From Azoarcus sp. (lineage in GTDB: Bacteria > Pseudomonadota > Gammaproteobacteria > Burkholderiales > Rhodocyclaceae): a stretch of DNA of 45,935 nt. The stretch lies in NCBI GenBank assembly GCA_031289095.1, contig JAITQD010000070.1:1-45935 (forward strand). The letters are read 5' to 3'. Shown in pieces: positions 8,255-19,052 of this stretch. The notes beneath the pieces are model-generated. The model had not been told where the DNA came from and ran no database searches. It worked only from the letters and a program-made list of their open reading frames with translations. Both the position numbers and the translations under genes were made by a program. The first letter of the stretch is position 1, and each line of letters starts with the position of its first letter.

Positions 8255-9747
8255 TGCGGGCCGTCGATGTGCTCGCTCTGCTTGCCGATGCGGGCGTGAC
8301 GCCGTGCGGCATTGCCGCCGATTCGCGCCGTGTCGGCGCGGGGGAAGTGTTCGTCGCCTGGCCGGGCGCGGTGAGCGACGGGCGGCGCTACATCGGCAGC
8401 GCCCTTGCCCGTGGCGCGGCGGCGGTACTGCACGAGAGCGGTGACGGCTTCCGCCTGCCCGAAGCGAACCGGCCTGTGTTCGCGGTCGAGGGTTTGCGCA
8501 CGCTGGCTGGACATCTGGCGCACGAAATTTACGGTCATCCCTCTGAGAAGCTGTGGCTGGCCGGCGTGACCGGCACCAACGGCAAAACCACGGTCAGCCA
8601 ATGGCTGGCGCGCGCGCTCGAAGCCCTCGGCGAACGTTGCGGGGTGATCGGCACTTTGGGCAGCGGCTTTCCGGAAGCGCTCGTCGCCGGACTCAACACC
8701 ACACCGGATGCGCTCGAACTGCACCGCCTGCTCGCCGGTTTCGTCCAGGGCGGCGCGCGCGCGGCGACCATGGAAGTGTCGTCGATTGGCCTCGACCAGG
8801 AACGGGTGAATGGCGCGCGCTTCGTGGTGGCGATCTTCACCAACCTCACGCGCGACCATCTCGACTACCACGGTTCGATGGAAGCCTATGGCGCGGCCAA
8901 GGCGCGGCTGTTCGATTTACCCGGTCTCGACGCTGTGGTGATGAACCTGGACGACGATTTCGGTTTTGATCTGGCCGCGCGGCTGGCGGGGCGCGGCATG
9001 AACGTGATCGGCTACACCCTGTTGGCGGCGCGCGCCTCTGCCTTGCCGGGTGTGCGGACGCTCGTCGGCGGCGATTTGCGCGCCAGTCCTGTGGGGCTGC
9101 GTTTCGACCTGACCTGGGAAGGACGGCGGGAAACGCTGGATGTCCGCCTTGCCGGTGCATTCAACGTCTCCAACCTGCTTGCGGTGATCGGCGCTTTGCT
9201 CGCGCACGGCGTGGCGCTGGACGACGCCTTGCGGGTGGCGCGGACGCTGACGCCGCCGCCGGGCCGGATGCAGCTCGTGGGCGGCGAGGGCGAGCCGCTC
9301 ATCGTCGTCGATTACGCCCACACGCCCGACGCACTCGCCAAGGTGCTTGAAGCCTCGCGTGGCGTGGCGGATTTGCGCGGCGGACGGCTGATCTGTGTCT
9401 TCGGTTGCGGTGGCGACCGTGACGCCGGCAAGCGTCCGCAGATGGGCGGACTCGCCGCCAGACTCGCCGACCGCGCCCTCGTTACCAGCGATAATCCGCG
9501 TAGCGAAAACCCGCAACGCATCGTCGACGATATTCTCGCGGGTGTGGAGGCAGAACTCGAAGTCGTGCTCGACCGCGCGGCGGCGATCCGCCTGGCAGTG
9601 AATGAGGCGGCGGCGAAAGATGTTGTCGTCATCGCAGGAAAAGGGCATGAACCCTATCAGGAAATCCATGGTGAAAGACATCCGTTTTCGGATATCGAAC
9701 AGGCCGGGCTGGCGCTTGCAGCACGGCGGAAGGGGATGACGGCATGA
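8254..9747 (+). CDS. murE: UDP-MurNAc-L-Ala-D-Glu:meso-diaminopimelate ligase MurE
   Basis: A 497-residue cytosolic ATP-dependent ligase that adds the third residue of the peptidoglycan stem peptide. The ATP-binding GVTGTNGKTT lies near residue 108. The nucleotide-carrying substrate site NTTPDALELH, TNLTRDHLDYHG and VDYAHTPDAL follow. The SDNPRSENP motif near residue 413 is the signature for meso-diaminopimelate rather than lysine, so this is a Gram-negative-type wall. The ATG at 8254 (TGATG junction with ftsI, after an AGGGGGGG site) is preferred over the GTG at 8251. It overlaps murF by 4 nt. Confidence 0.97.
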   Translation: MRAVDVLALLADAGVTPCGIAADSRRVGAGEVFVAWPGAVSDGRRYIGSALARGAAAVLHESGDGFRLPEANRPVFAVEGLRTLAGHLAHEIYGHPSEKLWLAGVTGTNGKTTVSQWLARALEALGERCGVIGTLGSGFPEALVAGLNTTPDALELHRLLAGFVQGGARAATMEVSSIGLDQERVNGARFVVAIFTNLTRDHLDYHGSMEAYGAAKARLFDLPGLDAVVMNLDDDFGFDLAARLAGRGMNVIGYTLLAARASALPGVRTLVGGDLRASPVGLRFDLTWEGRRETLDVRLAGAFNVSNLLAVIGALLAHGVALDDALRVARTLTPPPGRMQLVGGEGEPLIVVDYAHTPDALAKVLEASRGVADLRGGRLICVFGCGGDRDAGKRPQMGGLAARLADRALVTSDNPRSENPQRIVDDILAGVEAELEVVLDRAAAIRLAVNEAAAKDVVVIAGKGHEPYQEIHGERHPFSDIEQAGLALAARRKGMTA

Positions 9748-11135
9748 TGACCCTGAACGAAGCTGCCGCCTTGCTCGCCGCGCGCGGTGCGCGGGCACTG
9801 GGCGAGGCGCGCTTCACCGCCGTGGGCGTCGATAGCCGCGCCATTGTGCCCGGGCAGTTGTTCGTCGCCTTGCGCGGCGAACGTTTTGACGGCCACGCTT
9901 TCGTGGCAAGCGCGCTTGCCGCGGGTGCGGCGGCGGCGATGGTCGACGCGCACTGGGCGGCGACGCAGCCGCGCAACGAGGCAGTCTGGCTCATCGTCGA
10001 CGATACCCGTCTCGCGCTCGGCGCGCTGGCGGCGGGCTGGCGCGCCCGATTCGACATTCCGCTCATCGGCGTGACCGGCAGCAATGGCAAGACCACGGTC
10101 AAAGAAATGAGCGCAGCGATCCTGCGCGTCTGGGCCGGACGCGACGATGCCATCCTCGCCACCGGCGGCAACTTCAATAACGACATCGGTCTGCCGCTGA
10201 CCCTGCTCGGCCTGCGCGCCAGCCACAAGGCGGCGGTCATTGAGATGGGCATGAACCATCCCGGCGAAATCGCCTACCTGACCGGTTTGGCGCGGCCCAC
10301 GGTGGCGTTGGTCAACAACGCCCAGCGCGCCCATCTCGAAGGTCTCGGCACGCTTGCCGGGGTCGCCAGGGAAAAAGGCCACATCTACGACGGCTTGGGC
10401 GATGCGGGCGTTGCGATCATCAACGCCGACGATCCGCACGCCGACGAATGGCGCGCGAGCAACGTGCAGCGGCGGGTGCTGAGTTTCGGCCTGCGGCGAC
10501 CGGCGGATGTGCGCGGGCGCTACACGCTGCACTGCCTGAAGGCGGCGCTCCGGATCGAGACGCCTTGGGGCGAGGCCGATTGCGAATTGCAGGCGCCGGG
10601 AGAACACAATGTGCTCAACGCCCTGGCCGCTGCTGCCGCCTGCCTGGGCGCGGGCGTACCGCTCGCCGCCGTGGCGGCGGGTCTCACGGGCTACGGCGGC
10701 GTCCATGGCCGCCTGCAACGGCGCAAGGGGCCGCACGGAGCATTGGTGCTCGACGACAGCTACAACGCTAATCCGGATTCGGTGCGCGCCGCCATCGACG
10801 TACTCGCCCTGATGCCGGGACAGACCTATCTCGTCCTGGGCGACATGGGTGAGGTGGGAGAAACCAGCGCGCAGGCGCACGATGAAGTGGGCGGCTATGC
10901 GAAAAGCAAAGGCGTTGGTGCTTTGTATACGCTTGGCGCCATGAGCGCTGTGGCCGTGCGTAATTTCGGCGAGGGCGGACGGCATTTCGGTTCGGTCGAC
11001 GCGCTGGTGACGGCGCTGACACCCCGGCTGGACGCTGACGCCACAGTGCTGGTGAAAGGTTCGCGCTTCATGCGCATGGAACGGGTAGCGGACGCCCTCG
11101 CCGACGCCGCCGACCGCCCGGAGGGGAGTGACTGA
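9744..11135 (+). CDS. murF: UDP-MurNAc-tripeptide:D-Ala-D-Ala ligase MurF
   Basis: A 463-residue cytosolic Mur ligase that joins D-Ala-D-Ala (made by Ddl, also in this cluster) to the UDP-MurNAc-tripeptide. It shows [16 protein letters not shown] (substrate domain), the P-loop [14 protein letters not shown] near residue 110, [13 protein letters not shown] and [10 protein letters not shown], and the C-terminal [12 protein letters not shown], all typical for MurF. The length is usual. It starts inside the murE stop (ATGA). An ATG pair (9744/9747) leaves a one-codon ambiguity. It shares one base with mraY (TGATG). Confidence 0.97.
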   Translation: MMTLNEAAALLAARGARALGEARFTAVGVDSRAIVPGQLFVALRGERFDGHAFVASALAAGAAAAMVDAHWAATQPRNEAVWLIVDDTRLALGALAAGWRARFDIPLIGVTGSNGKTTVKEMSAAILRVWAGRDDAILATGGNFNNDIGLPLTLLGLRASHKAAVIEMGMNHPGEIAYLTGLARPTVALVNNAQRAHLEGLGTLAGVAREKGHIYDGLGDAGVAIINADDPHADEWRASNVQRRVLSFGLRRPADVRGRYTLHCLKAALRIETPWGEADCELQAPGEHNVLNALAAAAACLGAGVPLAAVAAGLTGYGGVHGRLQRRKGPHGALVLDDSYNANPDSVRAAIDVLALMPGQTYLVLGDMGEVGETSAQAHDEVGGYAKSKGVGALYTLGAMSAVAVRNFGEGGRHFGSVDALVTALTPRLDADATVLVKGSRFMRMERVADALADAADRPEGSD

Positions 11136-12238
11136 TGCTGCTAGAACTCGCGCAATGGATTGCCCAGCACGTCCGTGGTTTCAGTGTGCTCAACTACATC
11201 ACGCTGCGCACGGTGTTGGCGGCAATGACGGCGCTTTTCTTTTCGCTCGCGCTCGGGCCCAAAGTCATCCGCTGGCTGGCGGCGAAAAAAATCGGGCAGG
11301 CGGTGCGCACCGACGGGCCGCAGACCCACCTGATCAAGTCGGGCACGCCCACGATGGGGGGCATCCTGATCCTGATCGCGGTGGCGATCACCACGTTGCT
11401 GTGGGGCGATCTTTCCAACCGCTACGTGTGGACGGTGCTCGTGGTCACGCTCGGTTTCGGCATCATCGGCTGGTACGACGACTGGAAAAAGGTAGTGTAT
11501 CGACACCCGGACGGCCTGGCGGCGCGCTGGAAATTCTTCTGGCAATCGGTGCTCGGAACCGGCGCGGCGCTCTTTCTCGCTTTCTCCACCGACAACCCGG
11601 CGCAGACGGAATTCATCGTGCCGTTTTTCAAGAGCATCGCCTATCCCATGGGGGCGGTCGGTTTTGTCGCGCTTACCTATTTCGTCATCGTCGGCACGTC
11701 CAACGCGGTCAATCTCACCGATGGCCTCGACGGTCTCGCCATCATGCCGACGGTGATGGTGTCCGGCGCGTTCTGCATTTTTGCCTATGCGAGCGGCAAT
11801 GCCGAATTCTCCAAATATCTGCTGATTCCCTACGTGCCCGGCGCGGGCGAACTGTGCATCGTGCTCGGGGCCATCGCCGGGGCCGGGTTGGGTTTCCTGT
11901 GGTTCAACGCCTACCCGGCAGAAGTGTTCATGGGCGACGTCGGGGCGCTGGCGCTGGGCGCCGCCCTCGGCACCGTGGCGGTGATCGTGCGCCAGGAAAT
12001 CGTGCTTTTCATCATGGGGGGCCTGTTCGTCGCCGAAACGCTCTCGGTCATGTTGCAGGTGAGCTGGTTCAAGTACACCAAGAAAAAATACGGGCAGGGA
12101 CGGCGCATCTTGCTCATGGCCCCGCTGCATCACCACTTCGAGCAGAGCGGTTGGAAGGAAACGCAGGTCGTGGTGCGCTTCTGGATCATCACCATCATGC
12201 TGGTGCTGTTCGGGCTGTCGACGCTGAAGCTGAGGTGA
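11135..12238 (+). CDS. mraY: Phospho-MurNAc-pentapeptide transferase MraY
   Basis: A 367-residue polytopic inner-membrane enzyme that moves phospho-MurNAc-pentapeptide onto undecaprenyl phosphate, forming lipid I. About ten hydrophobic helices are visible. Conserved loops are present: [11 protein letters not shown] near 70, WYDDWKK with the catalytic Asp pair near 112, [13 protein letters not shown] near 190, [10 protein letters not shown] near 267 and the MAPLHHHFE histidine motif near 328. The ATG at 11135 follows a GGAGGGGAG ribosome-binding site within the murF end. Only 2 nt separate it from murD. Confidence 0.97.
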   Translation: MLLELAQWIAQHVRGFSVLNYITLRTVLAAMTALFFSLALGPKVIRWLAAKKIGQAVRTDGPQTHLIKSGTPTMGGILILIAVAITTLLWGDLSNRYVWTVLVVTLGFGIIGWYDDWKKVVYRHPDGLAARWKFFWQSVLGTGAALFLAFSTDNPAQTEFIVPFFKSIAYPMGAVGFVALTYFVIVGTSNAVNLTDGLDGLAIMPTVMVSGAFCIFAYASGNAEFSKYLLIPYVPGAGELCIVLGAIAGAGLGFLWFNAYPAEVFMGDVGALALGAALGTVAVIVRQEIVLFIMGGLFVAETLSVMLQVSWFKYTKKKYGQGRRILLMAPLHHHFEQSGWKETQVVVRFWIITIMLVLFGLSTLKLR

Positions 12239-12240
12239 CG

Positions 12241-13608
12241 ATGAAACTGGCGCAAAAACGCTTCCTCGTGGTGGGCCTGGGCGAATCCGGGTTGGCGATG
12301 GCGAAATGGCTGCACGCCAGGGGTGCGCTCGTGCGCGTCGCCGACAGCCGGGAAGCGCCTCCCAACCGCGAGGCGCTGGCGGGCTTTGCGCCGGAAATCG
12401 ACGTTGTTGCCGGGCCGTTCCGGGCGGAAACTTTCGCGGACGCTGATTATCTTGCGCTCTCGCCCGGCGTACCCAAGGCGACGCCGGAAATCGCCGCCGC
12501 CGCCGGGAAATCGCCCATCGTCTCCGAAGTGGATCTGTTCGCCGATGCGGTGGCCGAATTCACCCCGGACGCAAAAGTGCTGGCGATCACCGGCAGCAAC
12601 GGCAAGACCACGACCACAGCCCTGACCGCGCACCTCCTGAAAGGCGCCGGGGTTCCCGCCATCGCCTGCGGCAACATCTCGCCCTCGCTGCTCGACGCCA
12701 TGCTGATGGCGCTCGATACCGGCAGGTTGCCGCACGCCTGGGTGCTGGAACTGTCGAGCTTTCAGCTGGAGATCGCGCACCGGTTGGTGGCGCATGCCGC
12801 GACGGTGCTGAACGTGAGCGAAGACCACCTCGACCGCTACGATTCCATGACCGCATACGCCCAGGCCAAGGCGCGCATTTTCCAGTATCCCGGCGCCGTG
12901 CGGGTGCTCAACCGTGACGACGACTTCAGTCTGAGCCTCGGCGGCGTCGGCGTCGGCATGGTGACTTTCGGCGTTGGCCCCGCGCCGCGCGCCGGACATT
13001 ACGGCATCGAGCACAACGCCGTTTGTTTTGGCAAGGATCGCCTGATCGGACTCGGCGAACTGCCGATCGAGGGGTTGCACAATGCCGCCAACGTCATGGC
13101 GGCGCTGGCCCTGTGCCGCGCCATTGGGGTGGCGGCGGAGCAGACGTTGCCCGCGCTCCGGTCTTTCCGCGGCCTGCCGCACCGCGTCGAACCCGTCGAG
13201 GAAATCGACGGTGTGTTGTACGTGGACGATTCCAAGGGGACCAACGTCGGCGCGACGCTCGCCGCCATCGAAGGCATGGGGCGGCGTGTCGCCATCGTCC
13301 TCGGCGGCGACGGAAAGGGGCAGGATTTCGCGCCCCTGAAAGCGGCGCTTGAAGCGCATGGCCGGGCCGTCGCGCTGATCGGTCGCGACGGGCCGGCGAT
13401 CGGGGCCGCCATTGCTGGCTGCGGCTTGCCCACGCAATCCTTCCCCAGCCTTGAAGCGGCGGTGCATTGGCTGACCGGCGAGGCGCATTCCGGCGACTGC
13501 GTGCTGCTGTCGCCCGCCTGCGCGAGCTGGGACATGTTCCGCAACTATGCCCATCGCGCCGAAGTCTTCGTCAAAACGGTGCGGGCCTTGCAGGGAGGGG
13601 CGCAATGA
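12241..13608 (+). CDS. murD: UDP-MurNAc-L-alanine:D-glutamate ligase MurD
   Basis: A 455-residue cytosolic ligase adding D-Glu to UDP-MurNAc-L-Ala. It has an N-terminal Rossmann-like domain ([17 protein letters not shown]), ALSPGVP, the ATP-binding [14 protein letters not shown] near 115, [18 protein letters not shown], and the C-terminal [18 protein letters not shown] and [12 protein letters not shown]. All are standard MurD signatures. The ATG at 12241 is two bases after the mraY stop; the reading frame is open for about 370 codons upstream only as the other frame of mraY. It overlaps ftsW by 4 nt. Confidence 0.97.
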   Translation: MKLAQKRFLVVGLGESGLAMAKWLHARGALVRVADSREAPPNREALAGFAPEIDVVAGPFRAETFADADYLALSPGVPKATPEIAAAAGKSPIVSEVDLFADAVAEFTPDAKVLAITGSNGKTTTTALTAHLLKGAGVPAIACGNISPSLLDAMLMALDTGRLPHAWVLELSSFQLEIAHRLVAHAATVLNVSEDHLDRYDSMTAYAQAKARIFQYPGAVRVLNRDDDFSLSLGGVGVGMVTFGVGPAPRAGHYGIEHNAVCFGKDRLIGLGELPIEGLHNAANVMAALALCRAIGVAAEQTLPALRSFRGLPHRVEPVEEIDGVLYVDDSKGTNVGATLAAIEGMGRRVAIVLGGDGKGQDFAPLKAALEAHGRAVALIGRDGPAIGAAIAGCGLPTQSFPSLEAAVHWLTGEAHSGDCVLLSPACASWDMFRNYAHRAEVFVKTVRALQGGAQ

Positions 13609-14840
13609 CGCTTGCCGCCCTCCTGCAAAAAGGGCTGTTCGCCGCTTCCGCCGAGCGCGGCGACAACATCGCCGCGCGCACGGTCGGTCGGCTGGTCAAG
13701 CCGCGCGCGCCGGTGCGCGAACTTGATCCGGCGTTGAGTTGGGCGGCGGTGATCCTGCTCATGCTCGGGGTGGTGATGGTCTATTCGGCCTCAATCGCCA
13801 CCGCCGAAGGCAGCAACTACACCGGCTACCAGGCCGGTTACTTTCTGGTGCGGCAGATGTTGTACCTCGTGGTGGGGTTGATGATGGGGTTGGCCGCTTT
13901 CCGCGTTCCGATGGTGCAGTGGCAGCGCATGGCCCCCTGGCTTTTCCTGGGTGGCGTCGTGTTGCTGGCGGTGACGCTGATTCCCGGTGTCGGCCACAAG
14001 GTCGGCGGCGCGCGGCGTTGGCTGCAACTGGGGCCGGTGAATTTGCAGGCCTCCGAACTGATGAAGCTCTTTGTGGCGATCTACGCCGCCGACTATACGG
14101 TGCGCAAGCTCGACGTCATGGCGAGCTTCCGGCACGGCTTCATGCCGATGATGGGCGTGATCCTGTTCGTGGGCTGCCTGCTCCTGTTCGAGCCCGATTT
14201 CGGCGCGTTCGTGGTGGTCGTCACCATCGCGTTTGGGGTGCTGTTCCTTGGCGGTGTCGGTTTGCGCGTCTTCACCCTGCTGGGCGTGGCGGCGCTGGTC
14301 GGCTTCGTTCTGCTGATCTGGATTTCCCCTTACCGGCGCGACCGCATTTTCGGCTTCATGGATCCCTGGGCCGATCCCTTCGGCGACGGCTACCAGCTCA
14401 CGCACGCGTTGATCGCTTTCGGGCGCGGCGAATGGCTCGGGGTGGGGCTGGGTGGCAGCATCGAAAAACTGTTCTACCTGCCCGAATCGCATACCGATTT
14501 CCTGCTCGCGGTGATCGCCGAGGAGCTCGGGTTCGTCGGCGTCTTTACCGTGGTCGCGTTGTTCACGCTCTTGGTGCAGCGCGCTTTTGTCATTGGCCGC
14601 GAAGCGATCCAGCTCGAACGCTATTTCTCCGGACTGGTGGCGCAGGCGATCGGCTTGTGGATCGGTATGCAGGCGTTCATCAGCATGGGTGTGAACATGG
14701 GACTCCTGCCGACCAAGGGCCTGACCCTGCCGCTGATGAGCTATGGCGGCTCCGGGCTGCTCGCCAACTGCCTCGCGCTGGGCATCCTGCTGCGCGTCGA
14801 TTGGGAAGTGCGGGTGTTGAAGCGGGGAGGAAACGCATGA
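13605..14840 (+). CDS. ftsW: Septal peptidoglycan glycosyltransferase FtsW
   Basis: A 411-residue SEDS-family membrane protein that polymerises lipid II at the septum together with FtsI. It has a cytoplasmic N terminus of about 45 residues, then roughly ten membrane helices. Signatures are [10 protein letters not shown] near 60, [21 protein letters not shown] (family loop), the [21 protein letters not shown] segment, the [18 protein letters not shown] motif (carrying the family's conserved Asp region) and [18 protein letters not shown] near the C terminus. The ATG at 13605 (ATGA overlap with murD) is chosen; the longer open frame upstream is murD in another frame. Confidence 0.96.
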   Translation: MTLAALLQKGLFAASAERGDNIAARTVGRLVKPRAPVRELDPALSWAAVILLMLGVVMVYSASIATAEGSNYTGYQAGYFLVRQMLYLVVGLMMGLAAFRVPMVQWQRMAPWLFLGGVVLLAVTLIPGVGHKVGGARRWLQLGPVNLQASELMKLFVAIYAADYTVRKLDVMASFRHGFMPMMGVILFVGCLLLFEPDFGAFVVVVTIAFGVLFLGGVGLRVFTLLGVAALVGFVLLIWISPYRRDRIFGFMDPWADPFGDGYQLTHALIAFGRGEWLGVGLGGSIEKLFYLPESHTDFLLAVIAEELGFVGVFTVVALFTLLVQRAFVIGREAIQLERYFSGLVAQAIGLWIGMQAFISMGVNMGLLPTKGLTLPLMSYGGSGLLANCLALGILLRVDWEVRVLKRGGNA

Positions 14841-15907
14841 AGACGGCGCTCATCATGGCCGGCGGCACCGGCGGACACATTTTCCCCGGCATTGCCATCG
14901 CAGAAAGGCTGCGTGCGCGCGGCTGGAACGTGGTGTGGCTCGGCAACCCCGATGGCATGGAAGCGCGTCTGGTGCCGGCGCGCGGCTACCAGACTGAATG
15001 GCTGCGCTTTGGTGCGCTGCGTGGCAAGGGGTTTGCGCGCAAGCTGCTGCTGCCGTTCAACCTTGCCTCGGGGTGCTGGCAAGCCTTGCGGGTGTTATCC
15101 CGCGTGCGCCCGGACGTGGTGGTCGGTATGGGCGGCTACATCACTTTCCCCGCCGGGCTGATGGCGAAGTTCTCGGGCCGGCCACTGGTGCTGCACGAAC
15201 AGAATTCCATTGCCGGGCTGGCCAACAAGGTGTTGGCGCGTGTGGCTGCGCGCGTGCTCACGGGGTTTCCCGACGTGCTGCCGAATGCGCGCTGGGTCGG
15301 CAACCCGGTGCGCGATGAAATCGTCGCTGTACCGCCGCCGGGCGAGCGTTTCGCAGGCCGGGAAGGACGCCTGAAACTGCTGGTGGTGGGTGGCAGCCTG
15401 GGTGCGGCGGCGCTCAACGACGCGACGCCCAGGGCGCTGGCAAAGATACCGCCCGAACGCCGTCCCAGGGTTGTCCACCAGGCAGGGGAAAAACAGATCG
15501 AAGCGTTGCGGGCCGCTTATGCCGCCGCCGGGGTCGAAGGCGACCTGCGCCCCTTTATCGACGACATGGCGAGCGCCTATGGCGAGGCCGATCTCGTGCT
15601 GTGCCGGGCGGGCGCGCTCACCGTCGCCGAACTGACGGCGGCGGGGGTGGCGAGCGTGCTGGTGCCGTTCCCCTTTGCGGTCGACGATCACCAGACTGCC
15701 AACGCGCGTTTTCTCTCCTCGCGCGAGGCGGCCTGGCTCGTACCGCAGCCGGAACTGAACCCCGAAAAACTGGCGCAGATGCTGGATGGCGTCGAGCGCG
15801 GCCAGCTTCTGCGCATGGCCGAAAATGCCCGCGCCCTGGCGCGGCCACAGGCCGCCGACGAGGTGGCGCAGGTTTGCGAAGCACTCGTGGGCGAAGGAAA
15901 GGCATGA
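14837..15907 (+). CDS. murG: UDP-GlcNAc:lipid I GlcNAc transferase MurG
   Basis: A 356-residue GT-B glycosyltransferase on the inner face of the cytoplasmic membrane that converts lipid I to lipid II. Visible are the N-terminal glycine-rich loop [43 protein letters not shown], the second glycine-rich loop [12 protein letters not shown] and the UDP-GlcNAc site [31 protein letters not shown] region near 255-285. Length is usual. It overlaps ftsW and murC by 4 nt each. Confidence 0.97.
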   Translation: MKTALIMAGGTGGHIFPGIAIAERLRARGWNVVWLGNPDGMEARLVPARGYQTEWLRFGALRGKGFARKLLLPFNLASGCWQALRVLSRVRPDVVVGMGGYITFPAGLMAKFSGRPLVLHEQNSIAGLANKVLARVAARVLTGFPDVLPNARWVGNPVRDEIVAVPPPGERFAGREGRLKLLVVGGSLGAAALNDATPRALAKIPPERRPRVVHQAGEKQIEALRAAYAAAGVEGDLRPFIDDMASAYGEADLVLCRAGALTVAELTAAGVASVLVPFPFAVDDHQTANARFLSSREAAWLVPQPELNPEKLAQMLDGVERGQLLRMAENARALARPQAADEVAQVCEALVGEGKA

Positions 15908-17310
15908 GGCACAAGGTCAAGAACATTCATTTCGTGGGCATCGGCGGCTCGGGCATGAGCGGCATCGCCGAGGTGCTCGCCAACCTGGGCTATCAAGTGT
16001 CCGGTTCCGATCTGGCCGCTTCCGCCGTAACCGAGCGTCTGGCGGGGCAGGGCATCCGGGTTGTCATCGGGCACGCGGCGGAAAACGTCGCTGGCGCGCA
16101 CGCGGTGGTGGCGTCCACAGCGGTCAGGTCGAGCAACCCGGAAGTAGAAGCGGCCCACGCCGCAGGTATCCCGGTGGTGCCGCGCGCCCAGATGCTTGCC
16201 GAGCTGATGCGCCTGAAGCAGGGTATTGCCATCGCCGGCACGCATGGCAAGACCACGACGACGAGCCTTGTCGCCAGCATTCTGGCCGAAGCCGGGTTTG
16301 ACCCCACCTTTGTGATCGGTGGCCGTCTCAACGCGGCGGGTGCCAACGCACGCCTGGGCAAGGGCGATTTCCTGGTCGCCGAGGCGGACGAATCGGACGC
16401 TTCCTTCCTCTACCTGAGTCCGGTGATCTCGGTCGTCACCAACATCGACGCGGATCACATGGAAACCTACGGGCATGACTTTGGTCGCCTGAAGCAGACC
16501 TTTGTGGAATTTCTCAACCGCCTGCCGTTCTACGGCGTTGCGGTGCTGTGCCAAGACGACCCGAACGTGCGGGAAATTCTGCCGCACGTCTCGAAACAGG
16601 TCATGCGCTACGGGCTGGGAAAGGACGCCGGTATCCGCGCCGAAAACATCCGCGCCGAAGGCGGTCGCATGTTTTTCGACGCGGTCAGGGATCACGGGAG
16701 CACGCGCCGTCTGCCCATCGAACTCAACGTACCGGGCACGCACAACGTCCTGAACGCGCTCGCCGCCATCGGCGTGGCGACCGAGGTGCAGGTGTCGGAC
16801 GACGCCATCGTCAAGGCATTGGCGGAGTTCAGAGGCGTGGGGCGGCGTTTCCAGCGCTATGGCGAAATCGCCCTGCCATCGGGAGGCAGCTTCACCCTTG
16901 TCGACGACTACGGCCATCACCCGGTGGAGATGGCGGCGACGCTGGCGGCGGCGCGCGGCGCGTTTCCCGGGCGGCGGCTGGTGCTTGCCTTCCAGCCGCA
17001 CCGCTATACCCGTACCCGTGACTGCTTCGAGGGCTTCGTGAAAGTGCTCTCCGGCGTCGATGCGCTGTTGCTTGCCGACGTCTATGCGGCGGGGGAAGCG
17101 CCCATCGTCGCCGCCGACGGCCCCACGCTGGCGCGCGCCCTGCGGGTGGCGGGCAAGGTGGAGCCGATCTTCGTCGAGAACATCGGCGAGATGCCGGCGC
17201 ACATTCTGGCCGTCGCGCGCGATGGCGACGTGGTGCTGACGATGGGCGCGGGTTCCATTGGCGGCGTTCCCCAAAAAATCTATCAATACCGGGTGGGCGG
17301 AGATGAGTGA
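15904..17310 (+). CDS. murC: UDP-MurNAc:L-alanine ligase MurC
   Basis: A 468-residue cytosolic ligase for the first step of stem-peptide synthesis. The N-terminal [17 protein letters not shown], the ATP-binding [14 protein letters not shown] near 112, [33 protein letters not shown] and [17 protein letters not shown] follow in the normal order. Length is usual. It begins within the murG stop (ATGA) and its last codons overlap the possible ddl starts. Confidence 0.97.
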   Translation: MRHKVKNIHFVGIGGSGMSGIAEVLANLGYQVSGSDLAASAVTERLAGQGIRVVIGHAAENVAGAHAVVASTAVRSSNPEVEAAHAAGIPVVPRAQMLAELMRLKQGIAIAGTHGKTTTTSLVASILAEAGFDPTFVIGGRLNAAGANARLGKGDFLVAEADESDASFLYLSPVISVVTNIDADHMETYGHDFGRLKQTFVEFLNRLPFYGVAVLCQDDPNVREILPHVSKQVMRYGLGKDAGIRAENIRAEGGRMFFDAVRDHGSTRRLPIELNVPGTHNVLNALAAIGVATEVQVSDDAIVKALAEFRGVGRRFQRYGEIALPSGGSFTLVDDYGHHPVEMAATLAAARGAFPGRRLVLAFQPHRYTRTRDCFEGFVKVLSGVDALLLADVYAAGEAPIVAADGPTLARALRVAGKVEPIFVENIGEMPAHILAVARDGDVVLTMGAGSIGGVPQKIYQYRVGGDE

Positions 17311-17311
17311 G

Positions 17312-18220
17312 ATGAAACAGGATTTCGGCAAGGTCGCGGTACTGATGGGCGGCGTCTCCGGTGAGCGGGAGGTTTCCCTGAACAGCGGCAAGGGCGTGCT
17401 GGCGGCGTTGCGCGGCCAGGGCGTCGACGCGCACGCCTTCGACCCCGCCGAGGAACCGCTCGACGCCCTCAAGGGCTTCAAGCGCGTCTTCATCGCCCTG
17501 CACGGCGGCTACGGCGAAGACGGGGCCATCCAGGGTGCGCTGGAAATCATGGGTATTCCCTACACCGGCCCCGGCGTGATGGCCTCTGCCATTGGCATGG
17601 ACAAGTTCCGCACCAAACTGATCTGGCAGGCGGCGGGCCTGCCGACCCCGGATTACGTACTGCTCGACGAGGATTCGGACTTTGCCGCAGTGGAAAAACG
17701 CCTGGGGCTGCCGCTTTTCGTGAAACCGGCGCGCGAAGGTTCCTCCATCGGCGTGTTCATGGTCACGCAAGTCGGCGGCCTGAAGGACGCCTTCGCCGCT
17801 GCGCGCGAGCATGGCTCCCTGATCATGGCGGAAAAAGGCGTCATGGGCGGCGAATACACCGTGGCGATCCTTGGCGACAACGCTCTGCCCATCGTCAAGA
17901 TCGAACCGGCGACGGCTTTCTACGACTACGAAGCCAAGTACCTGCGCGACGACACCCGCTATGTCTGCCCGGCGGATCTGCCGGCGGCGAAAGCCGCCGA
18001 AATCCAGTGTGGCGCGAAGAAGGCGTTTCAGGCCATCGGCGGTGCAGGCTGGGGCAGGGTGGATTTTCTGATGGACGACGCCGGGAAGCACTACTTCCTG
18101 GAAGTCAACACTGCGCCGGGCATGACCAGCCATTCGCTGGCACCGATGTCGGCGCGGCAAGCCGGGCTGTCGTTCGAGGCGCTGTGCCTGAAGATTCTCG
18201 CCGGAGCGCGCCTTGGCTGA
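17312..18220 (+). CDS. ddl: D-alanine:D-alanine ligase
   Basis: A 302-residue ATP-grasp enzyme making D-Ala-D-Ala for MurF. It shows [20 protein letters not shown] at the N terminus, [29 protein letters not shown], the ATP-binding [13 protein letters not shown], and the metal-binding [14 protein letters not shown] near the C terminus. The ATG at 17312 is preferred because a GGAG at 17299-17302 is well spaced for it; the ATG at 17303 (MSEMKQ) abuts that GGAG directly, and would overlap murC by 8 nt. It is the DdlB-type gene common in dcw clusters. Its stop overlaps the ftsQ start by 8 nt. Confidence 0.95.
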   Translation: MKQDFGKVAVLMGGVSGEREVSLNSGKGVLAALRGQGVDAHAFDPAEEPLDALKGFKRVFIALHGGYGEDGAIQGALEIMGIPYTGPGVMASAIGMDKFRTKLIWQAAGLPTPDYVLLDEDSDFAAVEKRLGLPLFVKPAREGSSIGVFMVTQVGGLKDAFAAAREHGSLIMAEKGVMGGEYTVAILGDNALPIVKIEPATAFYDYEAKYLRDDTRYVCPADLPAAKAAEIQCGAKKAFQAIGGAGWGRVDFLMDDAGKHYFLEVNTAPGMTSHSLAPMSARQAGLSFEALCLKILAGARLG

Positions 18221-19052
18221 ACGGAGCAAACTTCCTCCTGCCGCGCGTTCCGGGCCACGCCCGGCGCGGCGAAGCGGCCTGTGGCATCGCCCGCGCCTGC
18301 TTGATCTCGCCTCGGACGTGTTGCTGCTTTTCGCTGCGGTTGGACTGGGTTGGGCGCTGGTGACCTGGGCGCTGTCGCGCCCGCTTTTCCCGTTGCGCGA
18401 ACTGGTGCTGGACGAAGCGCCGGCGCAGGTGACGCAGGCCCAGCTCGAATACGTCACCCGCACCGCGATCCATGGCAATTTCTTCACCGCCAGACTCGAT
18501 GACGTGCGCGCTGCGTTCGAGAAACTGCCCTGGGTGCGGCACGCCGAAGTGCGCCGCCAGTGGCCGGACGGGCTTGAACTGAACATCGAGGAACACGAAG
18601 CCGTCGCCTACTGGAAAAACGCGGGCAGCGGCGACGACGACGTGCGCCTGATCAACCGGCACGGCGAAGTGTTCGCCGCGTCGAGCGACGCCGACATGCC
18701 GGAATTCACTGGCCCGCAAGGCTCGGCCATGGCCGTGCTGGCGCGCTACGACGCCTATTCAAAGATGTTGCAGCCGCTGCGGGCGAAAATCGTCCGGATG
18801 GATTTGTCGGCGCGCGGCGCTTGGCAATTGCGGCTCGACAGCGGTCTGACCGTTGTGCTCGGGCGCGAACGGGAACGCACACCGCTGGATGCGCGGCTGG
18901 CGCGCTTTGTCGCGGCCTGGCCGAAATTGCAGGAAGAACTCGGGGTACGGATCGCGCGCGCCGATCTGCGCTACCCCGACGGGTTCTCCCTCACGCCTAT
19001 GGATGACAAGACAACAACGCCGCACGCGGCGGCGGGAATCGACAGGAAATGA
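18213..19052 (+). CDS. ftsQ: Cell division protein FtsQ
   Basis: A 279-residue bitopic divisome protein that links cytoplasmic and periplasmic division factors through the FtsQLB complex. A basic cytoplasmic tail (about 30 residues, Arg/Pro-rich) is followed by a membrane helix at about 33-52 ([20 protein letters not shown]), then a POTRA domain ([10 protein letters not shown] to [28 protein letters not shown]) and the FtsQ-type beta domain ([16 protein letters not shown]). No ATG is available before the membrane segment; the TTG at 18213 with an upstream GGAG is the best start. It overlaps ddl by 8 nt and ftsA by 4 nt. Confidence 0.93.
   Translation: MAERSKLPPAARSGPRPARRSGLWHRPRLLDLASDVLLLFAAVGLGWALVTWALSRPLFPLRELVLDEAPAQVTQAQLEYVTRTAIHGNFFTARLDDVRAAFEKLPWVRHAEVRRQWPDGLELNIEEHEAVAYWKNAGSGDDDVRLINRHGEVFAASSDADMPEFTGPQGSAMAVLARYDAYSKMLQPLRAKIVRMDLSARGAWQLRLDSGLTVVLGRERERTPLDARLARFVAAWPKLQEELGVRIARADLRYPDGFSLTPMDDKTTTPHAAAGIDRK

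Noticed and set aside
15688-17493. 601-codon minus-strand open frame
   Set aside because: Antisense to murG, murC and ddl; composition is His/Arg-rich, as expected for a reverse frame.
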